From: Artocarpus heterophyllus
Lineage: Eukaryota; Streptophyta; Magnoliopsida; Rosales; Moraceae
NCBI GenBank assembly: GCA_025403435.1
Contig: CM046341.1
Span: 3,233,183-3,297,182, forward strand
DNA length: 64,000 nt
Direction: 5' to 3'
The position numbers were made by a program, and so were the translations under genes. This document shows positions 52,663 to 64,000 of this stretch, one piece after another. How positions within the stretch are numbered: position 1 is the first letter of the stretch; every line of letters begins with the position of its first letter. Under the pieces are notes generated by a model. It had not been told where the DNA came from, made no database searches, and worked only from the letters and a program-made list of their open reading frames with translations.

Positions 52663-54641
52663 CAATAGATATTATTATTCATCACAATTGAACGTTCCAT
52701 TTGCAATGATCCATAAGTGATCCATTTTTTTGACCTTTTCTAAGTCCTCTAGGTGTATAAGTCTTTTATAAGATGATCACGTAATTTGTATCATGGAAAT
52801 TAAATCAACTGTCTGATTCAAAAAAGACATGTTTGTTTTATATGTTAAGGGTTTTTTTTTTGTACTTTACTCCTTAAACTGTTCGGGCTTTCACAACTTA
52901 ATCCTAAACTTTAAATTTTGAGAATTGTCTTTCATTTGTTAAAGTTCATGACGGGGCAAAACTAGCAAAAGAAAACTATTATACATGAATGTGATTTGTA
53001 TCGGTCTTTAATTGTATAGCAAGACCACCTGATCCTTAATTTATGGGATATTTTGAATGCGATTATAAACACAGATGTCTAGGTATTTTTATACTGACAA
53101 AAGCAAAATGGTATTTAGACAAAACCCAAAAACCGTTATTTTTCCAAATAAGGAAAATAGTAGTAATATGAAAAAGACAACAAAAGGACGCAACAAGCGA
53201 AAAGCCAAGCAGAGGCGTCGCGAGAAGAGGGATCTTGCAGACCACCAGTTGTGGCAATCAGCAATCAGCTGAGCACGTCGGCTAAGAAGGCAATTGGCAT
53301 GTAAAATCTTGGAAATGAATTATAAAAAATAATTTTTATGCTCACGAGATTAGAATCTCAATACTTATAAAACAATAAAACAGCGAGTTTTAGTCTAAAT
53401 AAGAGTGCTCATAAGATCATGGGGAGAAGGCCAGCAGGCTGCCTTGTAATACAGTGTCGACACCTTTTGCTTGTGTGGAGAAGTGAGAACGTTAGTAGAG
53501 AGGGATGTCAAATAGGTTGAGCCCCACAATACATGTGTTTGTACATGTAAGCATACATATGTAACTAATTAATTGGTGTCATATCAATAATAATAGTAAG
53601 TGCATAAGTTCAATCTTATGTTTTTTTCTTCTTCTTCTTCTTTCTAGCGTATAACAGATGCAATTAATCTTCTCAAAAGTTGCGACCAATAGGAAAGATG
53701 CAATCAAATTACTTAAATACCATTTAAGTTTAAACTCGACAATCCACCTCAAATACTATGCATTTAGGTCCTTATTTTGAAGAGTTCTTTACAAGTTTAT
53801 AGGTGCACTAAGTGGATGGGCTCGGACACTTCTTTTAGGCCCAAACCATGTAGACCCACCCTTAGTTAAAACACGAAATTAATTAGGTAGTATATCATTT
53901 CTTTAGTATTACTAGTACTTTTTACCACTTTTTAAAGTCTTTTAATTTTTACCACTTCAACCTTACATTAAGTAGAAATTATGGATCTCGTCGTTGCACA
54001 TTGTGAGGGGCAACGTCGCGAGTCATCGACACCAACAATGATGAGATCTCATGCATTGAAGAGTATGCAATGAGGAGGACAAGAAATCTTCACAAATCTC
54101 CACCACCTGCAAAATCTGGCCATTGTGGCCCCCGCGCAAGCGAGATTTGACCATGCTTACAAGCTTCCGTCTAGGGGAGGGACCAAGCTTTTATTGATCG
54201 AGCTTGCCAAGCCAATCTTCAATTAAATGACGACAAGCTCACAACCCTTCTCGTCGAGAAGAGCATGAGGAAAGATTGTGATGGAAAAGTGGAGCGATGC
54301 TTGTTGCCGTCAATGGAGAGACGACCGTCGCCGTCTATGGAGAAAAATCGCTCTAGAGATATGATGGCAAAGAGAAAGGAGGCAGAGGGAGAGGAAGGGT
54401 TATTTGTGTTGTTTACAAGGATTTTTAAATTATTTGTGTTTTTTATGCTATAATATATCACTTGTGGTTTATCATTCATAAACTATATATGATTTTGTTT
54501 TTTGTTTAATATGTTATGGAAGCTTATCAATGATTAAGTTTAATATATCATTAATAAACTAGGGTTTTTTAAGATTAATAACTGGAGTTTATCATTTATA
54601 AATTATATTTAGCTTACTTTTATCAACGATGAATTTGAGTC

Positions 54642-54673
54642 TATCAATGATGAACTCAAGTTCATCATTGATA
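54642..54673. repeat. Perfect 32-bp palindrome
   Basis: The arm TATCAATGATGAACT (15 bp) is followed by CA and its exact reverse complement. Degenerate relatives of the arm (TATCAACGATGAATT, TATCAATGATTAAG) lie just upstream. Confidence 0.9.
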
Positions 54674-55781
54674 AACTTGGGGTCAATTATGTCCTTGTAT
54701 TTTCTAAAAGTGAATTTTTCAAATTTTTCACAAGTAATAAAATTGAAAAATAGTAATACAGAAGTTATATTTTTAAATTCCCCACCCCCCCCCCGCCCCC
54801 CAAAAAAACAAAAAAAAAATCCCATAAAGTGAACGAAATTTACTAATCACTAGCTTCTTGGCAGCCGATTACGCAATTAGCCCAACACTATTGTCATCAT
54901 ATAGTTTAAATTACTCTGGCATATATATGTTGTAACGTCCCGAAATTTATTTAATATTAATATAATGTAAATGATGAATTAGTGTGCCATAATTAAAGTT
55001 TTAACTTTAATTAGATTATTTGGTTGGATTTTTAGTTTTTGGTTGTTTTGTTAAAATTGATGTGTTCAAAAGATTTCTTATTGATTTAAAATGATGTTTT
55101 GAGTTTTAAAACACAACAATTTGTAAAATGTTAAAAATACTCCATTTTGCAAAAACTGTGGGCGGCACATGGTTTTCGCACAGTAAAACCACCCACCGAT
55201 TTTCTCTATTTATTTCTCTCTTCTCTCTCTCTCTCCTCACTCTCACGTTCAACTCTCTCTCTCTTCTCTGGACTCTCTCGGCAGCCCCTTTCTCTCAATC
55301 TCTCTCTCAAATTTTTTGAACTCCATTTTGAATCCAAGCTTCGGGATAGCAAGGAGGAAGCTCGGGGACGTGATTCGGCAACCGAGAACGCGGATTGAAG
55401 CTTCGATTCGAGGTTAGATTCAAAATTTCTAAACTTTTTCAAAATTTTCGATTTTGTGTGTTTTTGAAATCTAAGTTTGTTTAAGCTTAGAAAACCGTGG
55501 ATTTGTGTTAAATGAGCTTAGAACAACTAGAATCTAAACCTAGATTGAAGAAAAACGGATTGGATTCAAGATTTTCATTTTTCTCCTCTTTTTCTCATTT
55601 TCGGATTTTTGAAGATTTTGAGTTCAAATGTTGTTTAAATGATTCCAAACATGTTTTAGAATGTTTTTCTATCAACTATAGTTGTTTTTCATGCCTGGGA
55701 TTTGAGAAAAACAGGTTAGAAACAAGATTTGGATTTTGGGGATCGAGAAACCCGTGGCTGGGATTTATGGATTTTCCCAGT

Positions 55782-55948
55782 TCGGCAGGCCGAAGTTCAT
55801 GTTCGGCAGGCCGAAGTGATGATCGGCAGGCCGGTGTTCTTCCGACCGGCAGGCCGAATCTGGGGACATGTTCGGCAGGCCGAACTTTGCTTCCGGCAGG
55901 CCGAACTGTACAGTTCGGCAGGCCGAAGCAGGGCGTCCGGCAGGCCGA
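55782..55948 (+). repeat. Eight-unit array of 12-bp hairpin-forming repeats in the LTR
   Basis: The unit (T/C)CGGCAGGCCG(A/G) starts at 55782, 55803, 55823, 55846, 55872, 55893, 55915 and 55937. Spacing is 20-26 bp with a mean near 22. Most units are an inverted repeat, TCGGC-AG-GCCGA, often extended to TTCGGC...GCCGAA. Spacer sequences differ, so only the hairpin word is conserved. GC content is far above the surroundings. Confidence 0.93.
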
Positions 55949-56461
55949 CCGAGGCATGGAAAATTTTGTGATTTTTACCCGATTTCACTGTTTTGAACCC
56001 TAATTTAAATCCCAACCTTATAGGATGATTTTAATGATACAAATGGCACACTAGGACATCATGAAATGATTTGGTAACATAGAATGTCTCGAACTAGATA
56101 TTGATTGACTTAGTTTGTATCTAGGATCGTTCGTGGTTCCGTGGAGCTAACGTATAGCGGACCGGGATTACGGTGTGGGGTACCGGCACGAGTACTGAGG
56201 TAGGACTTCTATCCTATTTCTTTGGTAGCCTGGTTTTGAAATGATTTGGCTTTGAAAATGATTTCTATCAAAATGTTTTCAACGGTTGCTTGAAAATGAT
56301 TTTATCGGTTATATTTTTATATACCGTGACATGAAATGAATTTCATAATGAATGTAATTGACAACACTCGGTAATTGAGTTTTGAATGATAATGATAATA
56401 AACACATGGGCATGATGCCATATCAGAGATCGGGTCGTGATCGACCTTGGGGGCAGGTCCC

Positions 56462-59269
56462 TGTAACACCCCTATGTGGGGGTTAACAGTTTTAAATAAA
56501 TAAAAATAATTTTAAATTTTATATTATTTAAATCAATTAAACAATGCCCATGGGTCTTTAAACAACAAGAAAAATAAAAATAAACGTTTTAAATACAAAC
56601 CACAGTTTTTAGTGTAGCACCAAATATATATAATTACAGTCATCATCACCATAGTACAATTCCCAAATAACTTAACACAGCCATAAAAAAAAATAATACA
56701 ACTCTTACATGTTGTAGATAAGTTGTAATTAAACAGGGTCTTCTAACACGAAAACAGCAAGATTGTTTTCGCTTATTCCTCTTCAAATATGTTGCACTGA
56801 GTTCCACCTGAGATATGAAGATATGATAGGGATGAGCATCGACATGCCCAGTAGGGAAATCATGACTCACCTTATGGTTTATCCATTACCACATTAAAAA
56901 CTGCATGGTTAGTAGGTTACATCATATTCCAGATTATGAGGTTTATTATGATCACATCTTATGGATACCGTAGTTAATCATTACCAAGTGTCATAATTAC
57001 ACATTTATACAAATATTACCAATCATCATTGTTCCTAGGTATCCATGTTAAATTGAGTATCACTCAACTCATCGAAACCCAAATGGGCGTACTTTATCAC
57101 CCTATAAACATTTCAAGGGTGTTCCGGTGAGGGGACATCAAGCCCCGAGTCCTCACCAAATCGATTCCTGTACAGTGTGTTCTGGGACTTTCAACCCAAG
57201 GAAGCGTCATCACCTTCCCCCTATTTTTCCTTTTAGGGTATTCGTGCCCAAGGACGTAACCGTCGCCCTTTTTACATCTCACTATTCCTTTGTATTCAAT
57301 TTATATTTATAGAGTCAATTTCCTAACCATGCTTCTCAATTTATAACATATGTCAAATCATTATATTTATCGCTATACAATATACATATTTTACAATATA
57401 AAACAATCAAATTTAAGTTACCAAAACCTCACAAAAGATGAGTAATAGAATCCCTACCTTCAAAGCTTAACAACAAACTTTTATTCTCAGAATTAATCAA
57501 CGTTAGCTCCACACATCCTTGACCCTAAGGCATGCATAAGGACAATTAAAACTAAAGCACAACGTATAATCACATTCATAAGTGAATTATGTGTAAACCC
57601 GTCTACTAGTGCCATTAAAGTATTTTTATGCAATTGTTCTTTAAATACCAAGTAAACAATTTTTATCTTAAACGCAATATAAAATACATACAAGCAATTT
57701 TTATGTTTTAGTCTCTAATAAGAATTCATAAATCATTTAGGGTAGTATTGGAAAGGTTGTAAGACATTAAGAGACTAGAAGGTGAGCAAAATTGGGTTTT
57801 TGGTTCAAGTTAACAGCTAGTATACCATGGCAACTTGGTGGTATACTTTTGTAAAAAGGCGGGTTCACTATCTACAATTAACACACGGGTTAACAGGTGG
57901 TTTACTTAAGATAGACGGGTGGTTTATTACCACTGGCAGGTTTACTAGTTTCTAATTCGAAAATTGAAAAATTCATAGAAATTAAAATACAACTCCGATT
58001 TAGGGTCATGATAGCTCATTGGAAAGCTTAGGATGTCTACTTTTTAAATATGCAAACCAATTTACAAAATTCATTTTCATTTAACTCCAGAATTTTAAGA
58101 AATAGCCACTGCCCATAGAGGTATTATAAAGTTTATGGGATGTCAAATTTTTCTTTAACTTAAAGCATATTATCCTTGTTTAAAATCTCAAAACCATTCC
58201 AAAATATGCAACATGCATTATATAATCAGAATAAACATATTCTCATGAGTTTTATACCAAAATCATTATCAAATTATATCTCTAGCCTTTCTTGTAAATA
58301 ATGATGAAAACATGCTTAAATTTGCTCTTTAAGCTCAAAACATTAGAACATCAATCTTAAAGTTATGGAAACCGGTTTTAAACATTCCTAACATGTTTCT
58401 AACATTGTCATCAAACCAAAATAAAAGTTGGTTGTGGGTTGTAACTCAAGACTCAAGTTTTTGTTCATAAATGTTTAAGGATGCATGTTAACTTAACTAG
58501 AAATTTGCATGAATTTTGAACACGAAAATTATGCATTAAACATGGAGAAAATACATACTAAAAACTAAGTTTAGATTAAAGAAAACCTACCTCAAAACTT
58601 CTTTGAAAAGCACCAAAGTTCGGGTTAACAATCAAGCTTGAATTAACTCTAAAACCGCCTCGATCATGGTTGGGAATTATAATTGTCTTGGCCACAAAGA
58701 GAGCTTTGTGCTCTATGTCTTTAGTTAGAAATTTGAAGTGAGAAAGGGAGAGAATGAGAACTAGAGAAGAAGGTGGTGATAGTTAAATAAAAAGATATCA
58801 AAATGCTTAAGAGGAATGGGATGTTTACGGGGGAAAGTTGTAAGAAGAAACAAAAGAGTCTTAAAGGAAAATATCATCTTGTCTCCCATGAAGATTTTTA
58901 GCAAATCATGCTAACATAATTGAGGGGACAATTGGAGTGAATTATAGAAGAAGATAAGGAAATAATTAAAGAGGTGGTTGAGAAAATATCTCCATGTCTT
59001 TTATGAATTGAGGGAAAATAATTCAATGTCCCCTTCGGATACCTTTAGCAAAATAAGAAGAAGGCTATATAATTGAGCAATAATTTAGGGAGACAAGATT
59101 GGTAGAAGTGTTGGTAAATTTTGAATGTTTCTTAGGAAGACTTGGTAAGAAAATACTAAAGTGGTATTTTTTTTTTTTAATAATCGTAAACAACTTAGTA
59201 ATTTTAAATAGTCACATTTTATTCATTAAATTTTACAAAATCATGCCCGTTAAAAATACGGGTGTTACA
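56462..59269 (-). mobile_element. Nested 2.8-kb solo-LTR-like element, probably inverted
   Basis: It starts TGTAACACCCC and ends CGGGTGTTACA, with GTCCC duplicated on both sides (56457-56461 and 59270-59274). TG...CA ends and a 5-bp duplication mean an LTR-type insertion. I see no gag or pol inside, so it looks like a solo LTR. Its minus strand places TGTAACACCCG first, then leader-like sequence, matching the order of the host gypsy LTR, so it is probably a related LTR in reverse orientation. Short open frames inside have no recognisable domain. Confidence 0.8.
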
Positions 59270-59906
59270 GTCCCGAAACCCAGCTGGGCCACTACGGTGG
59301 TGATATCATGGTTTGCCTAGGTAAAAGTAAATTGGTGTTTTGATTTGACGAGTAGACTGTTCTGTGTCAGAACGGTTCTACTCAATTTATTTATTTATTT
59401 ATTTATTCAAGTTTCTTCTTGCATAACTCCTGATAATGCTATGTCTCTTTGCATTAAATTATTTTATAAAACTTAGTCCTACTGAGCCTTTCGCTCACGT
59501 TTTATCTGTTTTAAATCTCCCCCCCTTCTAGGTGGTTTCCCATTTAGGTTTGGAGAAGATTCTTCGGACCGAACTCAGGAGCAATAGGAGAATTTGTTTA
59601 CATTCTGTATTTATTAATCAAGGCATGTAAGACTTAACTTTATTTGTACTTGGACTGTAATTGTATTTGTGATATTGTCAGATTCATGTGTGTGCACAAG
59701 TTGTGGGTTGTGGAACCCATATTCGCGGTTTTTGTTCAATTATTGTTATTTGTTTAATGATTTTAAATTCTTTATCAAATGTGGTGGAAAAATCTCTTTA
59801 TTTCTTGCTTAATTGGATTTTTAAACCCTTAATTTCAATTAAATTCTCTTTTAATTAATCTAAATATTCCGCCACGTCACCTCCCGTACTCCGGGGCGTG
59901 ACAGAA

Positions 59907-59918
59907 TGGTATCAGAGC
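59907..59918 (+). other. Gypsy primer binding site
   Basis: TGGTATCAGAGC, complementary to the 3' end of initiator tRNA-Met, lies three bases after the LTR end. Confidence 0.93.
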
Positions 59919-60008
59919 TCAAGGTTATGAACCTTGGGAATTGTGCACACATAGGTTTGACAATGAAATACCTCTGACAGTCCAAATTTTGTTTTCAGAA
60001 GTGAGAGA

Positions 60009-61205
60009 ATGGCACCTAGACGTCGTTCGACAGCTGACGCCGAGTTCGGAAATGATGAGGGCCTGATGAGGTCTATGATTGCGGCTTTCCGGCAGATGGC
60101 AGCCAGGACTAGACCGGAAGACTCTAGTGTTGGTAGTCGGCATGCTTTCTTTAAGGAATTTCGGCGGGCGTCTATTCCGACTTTTGATGGCAATGGGGAT
60201 CCGCAGTTAGCAGAGTATTGGTTGGATTCGATCTTGAAGCATCTGGATACCCTTGGTGTGCCTGAGGAGTATCGTGTGGAGTTTGCGGCGTATAAGCTCG
60301 AGGGTGGCGCTAACACCTGGTTGAAACAAACTAAGCGTCTGGAGCGCGGTGGCGATATCGGTTGGGACAAGTTCGAGGATCTGTTCTATGATCGGTATTT
60401 TCCGCAGGGATATAGAGATCAGAAAGCAGCTGAGTTTTATAGATTGCAGCAGGGTGATATGTCAGTTCGAGAGTATGAGGCAAAGTTTAGCGAGTTGGCT
60501 AGGTTTGCTCCATCAGCTGTGGCATCGGAGCGCGAGAAATGCATCAAGTTCCAGGAAGGACTCAAGGCTCCTATTCGACGGCAGTTGGTTGCTCTACGGC
60601 TTAGGAGTTTCGGAGAGCTTGTGTCGTCGGCGATCTCCGTGGAGAATGATTACGTGCAGTATTGTGAGGACCGAGCCAAGGCTTCAGGAGGACCGCAGAG
60701 GAGTGGCAGGAAGAGCATCAGTAGTCGTCCAGCTCCGGGGAAAGGCAAGCAAGGCGGTGCGACCAGTGGCAATAGCAGTTCGTCTGGCAGCGGGCGCAGC
60801 AACCCCTACAGCTTTCATTGTCATTTCTGTCAGCAGCCCGGACACATCAAGAGGAATTGCCCGATCAGGAGTGCTCGTCTTGGATCGCAGACCGGGGAGG
60901 ATGCCAGTCGTTCGTCTCAGCCTCAGCCTCAGACCCTACCTCCGCCTCCGCAGTACCCGCAGTTGCAGTATCCGTAGTTTTCTCCTCAGCAATTCTCATA
61001 TCCGGCACGGGGACAGCAACCGCAGTATTTTCAGCGCAGTGTTCCTCAGTATAGAGCTCCGAGTATAGGTAGTGTGCAGTCATCTCCATCTCCGCAGCAT
61101 CGGCCGAGTAATGCAGGACCCAGCAATGTCGGTAGAGGAAAAAAGGAAAGCGCCAGTGCAGGTTCATGCAATGGCATCTGGAGGGTCAGATTCTCAGATT
61201 GGTAA
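60009..61205 (+). pseudogene. Gypsy gag, one nonsense codon and frame loss before pol
   Basis: The ATG at 60009 opens a 322-residue frame: a retrotransposon gag core at about residues 50-225 (YWLDSI, WDKFEDLF, FPQGYR) and a CCHC zinc knuckle near residue 272 (CHFCQQPGHIKRNC), followed by a Gln/Pro-rich tail. A TAG at 60975 ends it early; CAG would continue the Gln/Pro run. The same frame then goes on to a TAA at 61203 and never reaches pol in phase. An A6 run at 61139-61144 is where the reading frame appears to have slipped by one base. Gag forms the particle and binds RNA. Confidence 0.92.
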
Positions 61206-64000
61206 CGCAGTTGTCGATGGTATGGTTTTGGTTTCTAGATCTCTAGCTCGCGTTTTATTTGATACCGGTGCCTCTCATTCTCTCATTTCGAGTTCTTTTG
61301 TACATGCCTTGGGATTAGAAGTAGAAGAGTTTAATGAACCCCTAGTTATAACTTCTCCCTTGGGGCGGGTGTGTGTAAATTGTATGTGTAAATCCTGTAA
61401 AATAAAGATTGGGGATGAGATTTTGAAAAGTGATTTGATTGTACTCCCCATGAGTTCCTATGATGTGATTTTAGGGATGGACTGGTTGTCCAGGTATAGT
61501 GCAGTTGTGGACTGCCAACTTAGAAAAGTGACCCTAGTGTCTGATAGGGGAACGGTAATCACTTACCAGGGTGGTGGTGATTGGCTAATGAGTGAGCGTC
61601 TCATGAAGTCATGTCTAGGAGGGCGAAGGAATCTAGATTGTTTTGCTTTTCTTGCCAATCTAGATTGCGAGCCCTATGTTTCCAGTAGTAGTGTAGCGAT
61701 TCCGGTGGTTGGTGAGTTCGAGGATGTCTTCCCCGACGAGTTATCAGGATTACCACCGCATCGGGAGATTGAGTTTGGTATCGAGTTGTTTCCAGAGACA
61801 TCACCGATTTCTATGGCACCTTATCGGATGGCGCCGGCAGAAATGAAGGAATTGAGGAAGCAACTTCAGGAGCTTGCTGATAAAGGATATATTCGGAATA
61901 GCACATCTCCGTGGGGAGCACCAGTTTTGTTCGCTAAGAAGCACGAGGGGACTCTCAGGTTATGTGTGGATTATCGGCAGCTGAATCGTGTTACGGTGAA
62001 GAACAAGTATCCTTTGCCTAGGATTGATGAGCTATTTGATCAGTTGGGAGGTTCGCGATACTTCTCGAAGATTGATTTGCGGTCAAGTTATCATCAGCTC
62101 AGAATCAAGGAAGAGGATATTCCCAAGACAGCTTTTAGGACTCGGTATGGGCACTTCGAGTTTCTGGTTATGTCTTTCGGGTTGACGAATGCTCCAGCAG
62201 CTTTTATGGATTTGATGAACAGGATATTTAGGCCATATCTGGATCAGTTTGTGATCGTGTTCATCGATGATATTCTTGTGTATTCTAAGACTTGGGAGGA
62301 GCATGAGCAGCATCTTCGGGTCGTGCTTCAGACTCTGCGGGAGCACCAATTGTATGCTAAGAGGGAAAAGTGTGAGTTCTGGTTGACTGAGGTCAAATTT
62401 CTGGGTCATGTCATTTCGAAACATGGTATTTCAGTGGATCCGTCCAAGATTGAAGCTATATTAGAGTGGGAACGACCAAGGAATGTAGCGGAGATTCGCA
62501 GCTTCTTAGGTCTTGCTGGATACTACAGGAAATTTGTAAAGGACTTTTCGAAGATTGCAGCTCCGTTGACGAGGTTGATCAGGAAAAACGTCAGGTTTGA
62601 GTGGGATGAAGACTGTAAGTCTGCTTTTCAGGAATTGAAGAACCGGTTGACTTCAGCTCCAGTATTAGTTATTCCTAGCAGTGACGAGCCGTATGAGGTT
62701 TATGCGGATGCTTCAGGGCACGGACTTGGATGCGTGTTGATGCAGCATGGACGTGTGGTTGCGTACGGATCGAGACAGCTACGACCTCACGAACAAAATT
62801 ATCCTACTCACGATTTAGAGCTTGCAGCGGTGATCTACGCGCTGAAGATTTGGAGATGTTACTTGTATGGAGCATCGTTTCAGGTCTTCTCCGATCATAA
62901 GAGTTTGAGGCATTTGTTCACTCAGAGGGATCTTAATCTGAGGCAACGCAGATGGGTGGAGTACATGGAGGATTATGATTTCGCGTTGCAGTATCATCCC
63001 GGGAAAGCTAATGTGGTAGCGGACGCGCTTAGCAGAAAGTCTTCAGGGATTCTCGCTTGTTTGATTTTTGAGGACTGGAGCAGGGATGCGACAGTGAGTG
63101 AGTATCGGCTACAGTATCATGACGACGGTGATCGAGTTTTGTTGTATCACGTGGAAGCGACTCCAGCTCTTGTTCGGATGGTGAAGCAAGGTCAGTGGCA
63201 GGATCGACATTTGCAGGGGATTTGGTCGCGGATTCAGAACGGGGAGCAGTTCGAGGAATGGAGCGTGCATGCAGATGGATCGTTGTACTTCCGGGAGCGT
63301 CTTGCAGTTCCAGTTATCGCCGAGGTGACGAAAGCCGTTCTAGATGAAGCTCATAGGTCTCAGTTTGCTATTCATCCGGGGAGCACCAAGATGTATCGTG
63401 ATTTGAAGAGGCACTATTGGTGGAGAGGCATGAAGAAAGATGTTCGCGAGTACGTGGCCAAGTGTTCGACGTGTCTCCAGGTGAAAGCTGAGCATCAGAA
63501 GCCTGCAGGTCAGCTTCAACCGCTTCCTATTCCAGGTTGGAAATGGGAGCATGTGACGATGGATTTCCTCACAGGTTTGCCGAGGACGGAGCAGCGGCAT
63601 GATGCAGTTTGGGTTGTGGTCGACAGGTTGACGAAATCGGCGCATTTCATTCCGTTTAGGTCGACGTGTACTAGGAAGATTCTCGGGGAGTTGTATATGC
63701 AAAACATTGTGAGGTTGCATGGAGTTCCTTTGTCCATCACCTCTGATCGAGATACCAGGTTTAATGCTAAGTACTGGAGGAGTTTTCAGGAGGCTTTGGG
63801 TTCGGATTTGAACTTCAGTACGGCGTTTCATCCTCAGACTGATGGGCAGTCTGAGCGGGTTATTCAGGTTCTCGAGGATATGTTGCGTGCTTGTGCGTTG
63901 GACTTCGGCGGGAATTGGAAGCAATGTTTGCATTTGGCGGAGTTCGCGTACAACAACAGTTATCAGGCGAGTATCGGTATGGCACCATTTGAGGCGTTGT
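61111..64000 (+). CDS. Gypsy pol polyprotein, open to the window edge (partial)
   Basis: An uninterrupted frame of about 963 codons runs from an ATG at 61111 past base 64000. The previous in-frame stop is at 61066. In order it carries the aspartic protease (FDTGAS, 61258-61275), reverse transcriptase (about 61.85-62.45 kb, catalytic FIDDIL at 62263-62280), RNase H (YADASG at 62701-62718, then DALSR), the integrase zinc finger (His residues near 63321-63375, paired Cys near 63463-63474) and the integrase core (about 63.54 kb on, with the NNSYQ segment). The enzymes copy the RNA to DNA and integrate it. No lesion is seen, in contrast to gag, so the copy is fairly young. The downstream end and any chromodomain are cut off. 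Confidence 0.96.
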   Translation, partial: MQDPAMSVEEKRKAPVQVHAMASGGSDSQIGNAVVDGMVLVSRSLARVLFDTGASHSLISSSFVHALGLEVEEFNEPLVITSPLGRVCVNCMCKSCKIKIGDEILKSDLIVLPMSSYDVILGMDWLSRYSAVVDCQLRKVTLVSDRGTVITYQGGGDWLMSERLMKSCLGGRRNLDCFAFLANLDCEPYVSSSSVAIPVVGEFEDVFPDELSGLPPHREIEFGIELFPETSPISMAPYRMAPAEMKELRKQLQELADKGYIRNSTSPWGAPVLFAKKHEGTLRLCVDYRQLNRVTVKNKYPLPRIDELFDQLGGSRYFSKIDLRSSYHQLRIKEEDIPKTAFRTRYGHFEFLVMSFGLTNAPAAFMDLMNRIFRPYLDQFVIVFIDDILVYSKTWEEHEQHLRVVLQTLREHQLYAKREKCEFWLTEVKFLGHVISKHGISVDPSKIEAILEWERPRNVAEIRSFLGLAGYYRKFVKDFSKIAAPLTRLIRKNVRFEWDEDCKSAFQELKNRLTSAPVLVIPSSDEPYEVYADASGHGLGCVLMQHGRVVAYGSRQLRPHEQNYPTHDLELAAVIYALKIWRCYLYGASFQVFSDHKSLRHLFTQRDLNLRQRRWVEYMEDYDFALQYHPGKANVVADALSRKSSGILACLIFEDWSRDATVSEYRLQYHDDGDRVLLYHVEATPALVRMVKQGQWQDRHLQGIWSRIQNGEQFEEWSVHADGSLYFRERLAVPVIAEVTKAVLDEAHRSQFAIHPGSTKMYRDLKRHYWWRGMKKDVREYVAKCSTCLQVKAEHQKPAGQLQPLPIPGWKWEHVTMDFLTGLPRTEQRHDAVWVVVDRLTKSAHFIPFRSTCTRKILGELYMQNIVRLHGVPLSITSDRDTRFNAKYWRSFQEALGSDLNFSTAFHPQTDGQSERVIQVLEDMLRACALDFGGNWKQCLHLAEFAYNNSYQASIGMAPFEAL

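Larger units (their letters stand above)
47780..54930. other. Gene-free intergenic region rich in microsatellites
   Basis: No gene, tRNA or recognisable miRNA hairpin was found. Simple repeats include AAAAT units at about 48637-48661, TA at about 49207-49232, 50862-50898, 51561-51583 and 52631-52659, AG at 50984-51016, and TC at 52463-52484. A purine-rich tract covers about 50.66-50.82 kb. A 34-bp unit is tandemly duplicated at 52384-52451. A MITE-like element lies at 51877-52037 and a perfect palindrome at 54642. Confidence 0.6.
54931..59903 (+). repeat. Gypsy 5' LTR, interrupted by a nested element
   Basis: It starts TGTAACGTCCCG and ends GGGCGTGACA, three bases before the primer binding site. 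Without the nested 2808 bp and one 5-bp duplication it is about 2.16 kb. It contains a CT-rich leader-like stretch (about 55208-55312) and the hairpin array at 55782-55948. Open frames inside it are by-products of that array. Confidence 0.9.
54931..64000 (+). mobile_element. Ty3-gypsy LTR retrotransposon, 5' part, running off the window
   Basis: The element comprises a 5' LTR (54931-59903, enlarged by a nested insertion), a primer binding site, gag and a pol frame open to the last base. The domain order protease, RT, RNase H, integrase identifies Ty3-gypsy. The LTR start TGTAACGTCCCG and the gag type fit the Tekay/Del chromovirus group, but the chromodomain that would confirm this lies beyond the window. 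The 3' LTR and target duplication are also outside; the base run before the LTR is TATGT. Confidence 0.96.

Noticed and set aside
55782..55948. CRISPR-like appearance of the repeat array
   Set aside because: Twelve-base units with 8-14-bp spacers in a plant LTR; no CRISPR relation.
55512..56003. 163-codon frame inside the gypsy LTR
   Set aside because: The repeated SAGR/AGR words are just the translation of the hairpin array; no domain.
63340..63933. 197-codon minus-strand frame
   Set aside because: Antisense shadow of the gypsy integrase frame.

Overview
This is a window of nuclear DNA from a flowering plant, most likely a eudicot. The evidence is intron-rich genes whose products match plant families (TON2/FASS, APC7, a kelch plus coiled-coil protein, a CC-type glutaredoxin), AT-rich intergenic DNA, MITEs, and Ty1-copia and Ty3-gypsy LTR retrotransposons. 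I cannot name the species.

Layout: 1-15.5 kb is gene-free AT-rich DNA with MITEs, a tandem duplication of about 0.68 kb and a long-TIR element. 15.88-20.70 kb (+) is an intact 12-exon TON2/FASS gene (PP2A B'' regulatory subunit), and two of its introns use GC donors. 21.8-29.1 kb (-) is a dead RING-finger gene. It is split by a decayed Ty1-copia element (23.7-28.9 kb), which itself carries a 120-bp MITE, and it also has a nonsense codon and two frameshifts. 30.63-35.68 kb (+) is APC7, an 18-exon anaphase-promoting-complex subunit. It has an apparent +1 base insertion in exon 15 that a downstream GTAAGT donor could bypass. 36.92-42.20 kb (-) is a 16-exon kelch/coiled-coil gene. 47.20-47.51 kb (-) is an intronless CC-type glutaredoxin. 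47.8-54.9 kb is gene-free and rich in microsatellites. 54.93 kb to the right edge is a Ty3-gypsy element whose 5' LTR holds an eight-unit array of short hairpins and a nested, apparently inverted solo LTR. Its pol frame is open to the edge of the window.

TON2, the kelch gene and the glutaredoxin look like the block I recall as Arabidopsis At5g18580-At5g18590-At5g18600, with APC7 and the RING gene lying between TON2 and the kelch gene here. TON2 acts in division-plane and cortical microtubule control and APC7 in cell-cycle proteolysis, but nothing in the sequence shows that these neighbours are co-regulated. I found no CRISPR array, tRNA or rRNA gene, or operon-like cluster. The observations most worth testing are the APC7 splice-site bypass, the paired GC-AG introns in TON2, the hairpin array in the gypsy LTR, and the layered decay of the RING gene.
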